From: Desulfobacterales bacterium
GTDB taxonomy: Bacteria; Desulfobacterota; Desulfobacteria; Desulfobacterales; ETH-SRB1
Length of the DNA stretch: 9,921 nucleotides
NCBI GenBank assembly: GCA_030017395.1
Contig: JASEIZ010000064.1
Span: forward strand, 1 to 9,921
Reading direction: 5' to 3'
The notes beneath the pieces are model-generated. The model did not search any database, was not told the origin of the DNA, and saw only the letters and a list, made by a program, of their open reading frames with translations. Below, piece after piece: positions 6,463-9,921 of the stretch (the first letter of the stretch is position 1; each line of letters starts with the position of its first letter). Position numbers and translations under genes: made by a program.

Positions 6463-6759
6463 TCAATAATCATCTATTTTCAACTTATAGCTTTTCACTG
6501 TAACCATATTGCGACCCTTGATTGCCTTTCTGACCACACCGTAAACCTCTACATCATGCCTTATGAATTTCAGCAGTTCTTTCCCTTTTTCATCTTGTTT
6601 AATCACATACTCCTGCTCATCCGGGGTCGAAATGGCAGCAGCGAGGGCGTTTCCTTTCTCGTCCCAATCCATTGAGACTACAATGCCTCTGACAATGGTC
6701 GGTCTGTCACCTTTTTCCTTGCTTTCTTTCACCTCCTTTTTAAATGCCGTTGTTGTCAT
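6463..6759 (-). CDS. Small OB-fold-like protein without signal peptide, unknown function
   Basis: The 98 residues begin with a Lys/Glu-rich, non-hydrophobic tail (MTTTAFKKEVKESKEKGDRP), so the protein looks cytoplasmic. The rest (TIVRGIVVSMDWDEKGNALAAAI ... GKELLKFIRHDVEVYGVVRK ... NMVTVKSYKL) matches the secreted neighbour strand for strand: VRGIVV/ITGKIV, GKELLKFI/GKKMVQFV, DVEVYGVV/DVKVTGVV. There are no cysteines. The ATG at 6757-6759 is the first start after an in-frame TAA and has only a poor ribosome site. A perfect Shine-Dalgarno-like AAGGAGGTGA lies inside the gene (6730-6739) with no start codon at the right distance. It is the first gene after the sigma54 promoter. Not assigned to a named family with certainty. 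Confidence 0.8.
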   Translation of the reverse strand: MTTTAFKKEVKESKEKGDRPTIVRGIVVSMDWDEKGNALAAAISTPDEQEYVIKQDEKGKELLKFIRHDVEVYGVVRKAIKGRNMVTVKSYKLKIDDY

Positions 6760-6847
6760 TGTCAGGTTTTACCGCCATTTTTTCAATCACGCTTCGTTGG
6801 ATGGGTATTCGATCCATTGTTAACAGTAACGTTTAATACTTTCTAAA

Positions 6848-6863
6848 AGCAGTATCTGTGCCA
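6848..6863 (-). promoter_or_regulatory. Sigma54 (RpoN) -24/-12 promoter for the OB-fold gene pair
   Basis: The minus strand reads TGGCAC-AGATA-CTGCT. The consensus is TGGCAC-N5-TTGCW, so only one core base differs, and the invariant GG and GC are separated by exactly 10 bases. The predicted start is near 6837, giving a leader of about 78 nt before the ATG at 6759. It points at the OB-fold pair and lies in a region without other genes. Transcription would need an ATP-driven enhancer-binding activator (known for sigma54). Confidence 0.75.
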
Positions 6864-6905
6864 AAGTTATAATCTATTGATGTTAAAAGGGTTGTCGGGT
6901 TAAAT

Positions 6906-6942
6906 GCAAGTTGCCATCGGAACTATCGATTCCGATACTTGC
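6906..6942. promoter_or_regulatory. Dyad-symmetric candidate enhancer site upstream of the sigma54 promoter
   Basis: ATCGGAA (6916-6922) and TTCCGAT (6930-6936) form a perfect 7-bp inverted repeat around 7 bases. It is extended by GCAAGT (6906-6911) and ACTTGC (6937-6942) after a 4-base bulge. The centre is about 89 bp before the predicted start at 6837, within the usual range for NtrC-type activator sites. There is no T-run, so it is not a terminator. The bound protein is unknown. Confidence 0.6.
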
Positions 6943-6999
6943 AGAAAAATATGCCTTTTGCCTGCCGCCAAAACTTTTATGAATTATTTAATAGATTGA

Positions 7000-7134
7000 C
7001 ATAACAGGAAAATTTATATATCAGAATTTCTAATTCCGGTATTTTCGATAAATGGGACTCGATGTTCCGTTTTGGAAAGTGAATTGTTCGGGCATGAGAA
7101 GGGCGTATTTACAGGGAAGAACTCTGAGTCCTGA
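7000..7134 (+). pseudogene. Decayed fragment of a sigma54-dependent (NtrC-family) activator gene
   Basis: The plus frame from 7000 to the TGA at 7132-7134 contains LESELFGHEKGVFTG (7072-7116). This is the diagnostic GAFTGA-loop region of AAA+ enhancer-binding proteins (usually ESELFGHEKGAFTGA), the part that contacts sigma54. Before it, SINGTRCSV only loosely resembles the normal NCAALPESL, apparently one residue short. No Walker A can be read upstream, and no arginine finger or DNA-binding domain downstream. After FTGK the frame ends within five codons. It is therefore a short internal remnant, not an expressed gene. It lies about 60 bp beyond the dyad of the sigma54 promoter, on the opposite strand to the OB-fold genes, where a divergent regulator would be expected. 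Confidence 0.7.
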
Positions 7135-7178
7135 TATGCGACAGAGCTGACCGGATTGCTCCCAGCAAGCTACGTCCT

Positions 7179-8075
7179 TTAGGGCGGGGTCAAGGCTGAC
7201 TTTTGCGGTTCAACAGGTTTAATAACTGGCATCCCTGCAATCTCATAGGATATAGCCCCAAAACGGCATGATTCATTGAGGCATTTCAGGCATCTGATAC
7301 AATCATGCTGGTTGGGCCCTTTATAGAACTTTATTCCCATTGGACAATTATTGTAACATTCCCTGCAGTGCGTGCATTTTTCGGAATCGTGAATCATCCT
7401 GAAAACACTGTGTTTATTAAAAAACGAATAAATAGCCCCTAAAGGACATGCTACACGACAAAATGGTCTGCGACTCAATATCATCCATACGATAAAAACG
7501 AACAATATCGCCAACTTAAAGTAAAATAGCACTCCGATCAACTCTTTTAGTTCAGGTTTTAGAAATATCAATGGAACACCGGCCTCCAGAGTCCCGGCAG
7601 GGCATATAAACTTGCAAAACCATGTCATCCCGTAGCTATAGTCATCTATAACCAGCGCAGGAAGAATAAAAATAAATAGTATCAGAAACAGATACTTCAT
7701 ATATGTTAGAATTTTGGGGATTTCAAACTTTGGTGAAGGGATTTTATGAATCAATTCCTGCAGCAAACCAAAGGGACAAAGCCAGCCACATGGCATGCGT
7801 CCCACCAGGCTTCCAATCAGTCCAAGTGTTCCAATAATATATGCGCCAAAATGGTAATGCCCTGCTTTAACAGCCGGCCGCAGACCGGCTATTATACTCT
7901 GTAATGAACCAAGCGGGCATGAACCTGTTGCAGCAGGGCAGGAATAACAGTTAAGACCCGGCGCACATATTGATTTAAGCGTGCCCTGATATATTCCTTT
8001 TGTGTGTGGAAACATCCAGTAGGCATTGCTTAAAGCAGTTGAAACGATCTGTATCCATCGCCTTAAAACCGGCAT
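7179..8075 (-). CDS. NapH-like membrane polyferredoxin (4Fe-4S binding protein)
   Basis: The 298-residue inner-membrane electron carrier has about four to five hydrophobic helices and several cysteine clusters. In order: CAPGLNCYSCPAATGSCP (37-54), CGWLCP (96-101), FCKFICP (153-159), FCRVACP (205-211), a full ferredoxin motif CTHCRECYNNCP (234-245), and CIRCLKCLNESC (259-270). Related proteins (NapH, YccM) pass electrons between quinol or low-potential donors and periplasmic or cytoplasmic enzymes. The start is the ATG at 8073-8075, overlapping the stop of the CXXC mini-protein as TAATG with GGAATTGGG just upstream; the longer TTG start at 8102 would run through that gene. The last residues (SALTPP) and stop lie on a small G/C hairpin (7173-7186) next to the activator remnant, so the C-terminus may have been reshaped by the rearrangement there. 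With fdhE and fdhB it probably serves formate oxidation. Confidence 0.85.
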   Translation of the reverse strand: MPVLRRWIQIVSTALSNAYWMFPHTKGIYQGTLKSICAPGLNCYSCPAATGSCPLGSLQSIIAGLRPAVKAGHYHFGAYIIGTLGLIGSLVGRMPCGWLCPFGLLQELIHKIPSPKFEIPKILTYMKYLFLILFIFILPALVIDDYSYGMTWFCKFICPAGTLEAGVPLIFLKPELKELIGVLFYFKLAILFVFIVWMILSRRPFCRVACPLGAIYSFFNKHSVFRMIHDSEKCTHCRECYNNCPMGIKFYKGPNQHDCIRCLKCLNESCRFGAISYEIAGMPVIKPVEPQKSALTPP

Positions 8076-8248
8076 TACCCAATTCCTATACAGTCCAGGC
8101 AAATCTTTATTGCTTTTTCCATGACTGTTGAAACTTCGCCAAGGTTAATACCAAGGAGAATAAGGACAAGAAAAAGTATAATCAATAAAAGAGGGAATGC
8201 TCTTTTTGGGGAAATCGTGGAATCAGGCAAAATATATTCCGCTTTCAT
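8075..8248 (-). CDS. CXXC-motif membrane mini-protein (CD1871A-like)
   Basis: This 57-residue gene is easily missed because it overlaps both neighbours: its start (ATG 8246-8248) lies 26 bp inside the 3' end of fdhE, and its TAA shares a base with the ATG of the polyferredoxin gene. It has one hydrophobic helix (about residues 18-35), then GEVSTVMEKAIKICLDCIGIG, with the Cys50-x2-Cys53 pair four residues from the C-terminus. The ending KAI-x-x-C-L-x-C-I-G-I-G matches what I recall of the CD1871A family of CXXC mini-proteins, which occur next to 4Fe-4S membrane proteins like this one. The role is unproven; a redox or cluster-handling partner is likely from context. The tight overlaps imply coupled translation in a fixed ratio. 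Confidence 0.8.
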   Translation of the reverse strand: MKAEYILPDSTISPKRAFPLLLIILFLVLILLGINLGEVSTVMEKAIKICLDCIGIG

Positions 8249-9101
8249 ACTTCATTTCCTTAGCCTTTATGTCAAGATGCAGCGTCGCCACCTGTTCAAG
8301 GAGAGGATATATAATACGCTCTGTTTTTCTTGTATCTATGGTTTTGATATATTTTTTACATTTATCACACAAATCAACTCTGTATTCTTTTTCTTCTTCA
8401 CTGTATAAATAGTTAAGTGTCTTGCTGTCCGTGTTGTCACAAAATGCGCAGCACAGCCTTCTGGATGACCATTTGTGCCCACAGAAACCGCACAGCAGAA
8501 ACCGCCCGCCCCCTTCTCCTTCAAACATTGAAAGCATAGGAGGACTTCCGCAAATAGGGCAGTATCCCTTTGTCCATGGGCGATCCTTATCAAGATAGGT
8601 TGAAAGCTGTTGAGCACAGATTGATAAGGAAGGTTTTATACTGTTGTAAACGATAAAGGCGAGGTCGCCTTTTTTTATATCGTGTTCCTTTGCGGTCTTT
8701 TCAAAAACAGAGTCATCCTCTTCGAGAAGACCAAAAATCAGGGAATCAAAATCAAATTCTTCTGCGTCAATAGCTTTTAGTATTGCTTGGGCAGAAGAGG
8801 CCATGTCTCCGCTCGATGCTTTTATTATGCTGCAAATTTTTATTAAAAGCATCTTAGATGTTTTAACATCAATTGCAAATTCAGATAGATTTACCAGAGG
8901 AAACTCTTCATTGGTCTTTATCAAAAGCATTTCCTCCGAAATCTGTATCGGGTCAATCTGCATCTTGTCTTTGGAATCTTCCTGAGCAATAAAGATTTGT
9001 TTGTAAAAATCTAAAATAGCTCCATAAGCAGGCCTAAGCTGCTTTAATGACTCTGCGGCCTTTGTTATCTGATCTTCGTTAAATTGAATGTTATCTGTCA
9101 T
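8223..9101 (-). CDS. fdhE: Formate dehydrogenase accessory protein FdhE
   Basis: FdhE is a cytoplasmic rubredoxin-like maturation factor that binds formate dehydrogenase and is thought to help its insertion or quality control before export. The 292 residues show a helical N-terminal half, then four CxxC knuckles: GYCPICGSPP (C181/C184), LLCGFCGHKW (C204/C207), RRLCCAFCDN (C217 or C218 with C221) and VDLCDKCKKY (C245/C248). The W-(x)n-CPICG-x-P and LLCGFCGHKW-x-x-RR pattern is diagnostic. The start at 9101 has CAGGAG five bases upstream. The C-terminus (KAKEMKYESGIYFA) overlaps the CXXC mini-protein. fdhB lies upstream on the same strand across a 235-bp gap with a terminator and a repeat. Confidence 0.93.
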   Translation of the reverse strand: MTDNIQFNEDQITKAAESLKQLRPAYGAILDFYKQIFIAQEDSKDKMQIDPIQISEEMLLIKTNEEFPLVNLSEFAIDVKTSKMLLIKICSIIKASSGDMASSAQAILKAIDAEEFDFDSLIFGLLEEDDSVFEKTAKEHDIKKGDLAFIVYNSIKPSLSICAQQLSTYLDKDRPWTKGYCPICGSPPMLSMFEGEGGGRFLLCGFCGHKWSSRRLCCAFCDNTDSKTLNYLYSEEEKEYRVDLCDKCKKYIKTIDTRKTERIIYPLLEQVATLHLDIKAKEMKYESGIYFA

Positions 9102-9156
9102 GTGTTCTCCTGTTCAGGTGTTGTCAAGTAGAAACCTTTGCAAAACCATGCTTATC

Positions 9157-9236
9157 TGTCATTTCGACCGCAGGGAGAAATCTCAACAGGTTTGAATCAT
9201 TAAGATTTCTCGTCGCTTATGCTCCTCGAAATGACA
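9157..9236. repeat. Palindromic dispersed repeat between fdhB and fdhE
   Basis: Perfect outer inverted repeats TGTCATTTCGA (9157-9167) and TCGAAATGACA (9226-9236) enclose inner arms GAGAAATCT (9175-9183) and AGATTTCTC (9203-9211). The pattern TGTCATTTCGACCG...GGGAGAAATCT is, from memory, a common intergenic repeat in Desulfobacterota. There is no coding capacity. I see no convincing fdhE promoter in the rest of the 9102-9336 gap. Confidence 0.8.
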
Positions 9237-9281
9237 AAATTCAAAGCAACTATATACTCCTATCACATTTGTTTGAAAAAT

Positions 9282-9315
9282 AAAAGGGGAGAAGATAAAA
9301 ATCTCCTCCCCTTTT
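9282..9315 (-). terminator. Strong hairpin terminator after fdhB (possibly bidirectional)
   Basis: A 15-bp stem (9282-9296 with 9301-9315, one mismatch, AAAA loop 9297-9300) has arms beginning AAAAGGGG and ending CCCCTTTT. On the minus strand it continues into TATTTTT, giving a proper U-tract 22 bases after the fdhB stop. On the plus strand the T-run extends two bases, so it could also act in reverse. It separates fdhB from fdhE. Confidence 0.85.
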
Positions 9316-9336
9316 TTACTTGCTTAGATTTAATAA

Positions 9337-9921
9337 TTAAAGCAGACGCGAAGTAATATTCGTCAACGGTCGAACCATCCGCTTTAATGCCATCTGCCTT
9401 GTAATGCTGAAGTCGGCATTTGAGGCCATAGCATTCTTGTAATACAGTTTCGGCTCATAAGCTACAAGATAAATAACACTTACAGTATCTTCATCAATTA
9501 GCATGGCCTTTGGATTTTTCTTTTTAACCTCTCCAAGACGCTTTTTGGCAAGCGCAAGGATCTCATCACTGTCGCCGAAAGTCATGGCGCCTGTCGGACA
9601 CGTTTGAACACATGCCGGAGGCAGTCCGTTTTCAACCCTGTCTAAGCACATATCGCACTTTGCAAGTGTGCCGTCGGCTGCTTTCCGCGGAATATTATAA
9701 GGACATGCTTCAATAATTGCAGCAGCGTCCAAACGCTTGGTGTTTGCCGTAAATATAATGGCACCTGTCTTATCATCCCTGAATATAGCACCTGGATCTC
9801 CTGCTGTTTCAAGACAGGGTGCTTCAATACAGTGACGGCACTGTTCAGGAAAGAAGAGCCAGTTTAACTTTCCGTCAATAACCTGCTCACGCATTCTAAC
9901 CACTTTATAAGTTATAAAGGA
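9337..9921 (-). CDS. fdhB: Formate dehydrogenase iron-sulfur (beta) subunit, N-terminus beyond window edge
   Basis: The 194 residues visible are the main body of a four-cluster ferredoxin-type subunit that carries electrons from the molybdenum/tungsten catalytic subunit of formate dehydrogenase. Counting from the window edge: EQCRHCIEAPC (C28/C31/C36), ACPYNIPRK (C73), KCDMCLDRVENGLPPAC (C89/C92/C104) and QTCPTGAMTFG (C108). The first cluster-binding cysteines of the usual CxxCxxC N-terminus are off-window. The frame is open to 9921 through SFITYKVVRM, so the Met at about 9894 is internal, not the start. There is no C-terminal membrane helix, unlike E. coli FdnH, which fits soluble periplasmic FdhAB of sulfate reducers. 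The catalytic subunit should lie upstream, outside the window. fdhE downstream supports the assignment. Confidence 0.92.
   Translation of the reverse strand, partial: SFITYKVVRMREQVIDGKLNWLFFPEQCRHCIEAPCLETAGDPGAIFRDDKTGAIIFTANTKRLDAAAIIEACPYNIPRKAADGTLAKCDMCLDRVENGLPPACVQTCPTGAMTFGDSDEILALAKKRLGEVKKKNPKAMLIDEDTVSVIYLVAYEPKLYYKNAMASNADFSITRQMALKRMVRPLTNITSRLL

Noticed and set aside
6996..7024. Sigma70-like TTGACA-N17-TATCAG on the plus strand
   Set aside because: The -35 is perfect but the -10 is weak, and it would only transcribe the activator relic. It may be the relic's old promoter but is not supportable as active.
7141..7190. IS200/IS605- or TnpB-guide-RNA-like end (CGTCC-TTTA-GGGCG followed by GGGG)
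   Set aside because: The hairpin resembles such right ends, but no TnpB or IscB coding remnant can be read nearby and the stem is only 5 bp with a G-T pair. Not enough to call a mobile element.
8076..8102. TTG start at 8102 for the polyferredoxin gene
   Set aside because: It runs through the end of the CXXC mini-protein gene; the TAATG-coupled ATG at 8075 with GGAATTGGG upstream fits better.
8121..8408. Plus-strand open frame of 95 codons
   Set aside because: It is antisense to fdhE and the CXXC mini-protein, has low-complexity Phe-rich content and no ribosome site.
9240..9275. Possible sigma54 promoter for fdhE (GGAGTATATAGTTGC on the minus strand)
   Set aside because: GG and GC are separated by 11, not 10, bases, and the -24 block is poor.

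Overview
The window reads as chromosomal DNA of a strictly anaerobic, probably sulfate-reducing member of the Desulfobacterota, with Desulfobacterales as the best guess. This rests on the moderate base composition, the panC / lnt-prfB / formate dehydrogenase gene set, the CXXC mini-protein with its polyferredoxin membrane protein, and dispersed palindromic repeats. It is inferred from gene content and style, because no rRNA or other marker is present.

Layout. Positions 1-642 (minus) hold the first three quarters of pantothenate synthetase (panC), with a near-consensus sigma70 promoter at 676-704. Positions 643-997 contain a palindromic repeat element framed by a 25-bp direct repeat. A rightward block (998-5911) follows: lnt (apolipoprotein N-acyltransferase, TTG start), prfB (RF2, with its +1 programmed frameshift at codon 24), an HD-domain protein, an old-yellow-enzyme-type flavin oxidoreductase and a secreted thioredoxin-like protein. 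The last three join by overlaps of 17 and 4 bp, so they are probably translationally coupled.

From 5950 to the right edge everything reads leftward. In transcription order these are formate dehydrogenase iron-sulfur subunit fdhB (partial at the right edge), a strong terminator, fdhE, a 57-residue CXXC membrane mini-protein overlapping both neighbours, a NapH-like polyferredoxin membrane protein, a non-coding region of about 0.4 kb, and two small paralogous OB-fold-like proteins, one without a signal peptide and one secreted. A rho-independent terminator lies at 5951-5977.

The most interesting stretch is 6760-7178. It holds an almost perfect sigma54 (-24/-12) promoter reading into the OB-fold pair and, centred about 89 bp upstream of the predicted transcription start, a strong dyad that looks like an activator site. 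About 60-190 bp further on is a decayed fragment of a sigma54 activator that still encodes ESELFGHEKGVFTG. The pair therefore looks like a sigma54-controlled system of unknown function whose neighbouring activator gene may have been lost. fdhB, fdhE and the two Fe-S/CXXC membrane proteins form a formate dehydrogenase maturation and electron-transfer module.
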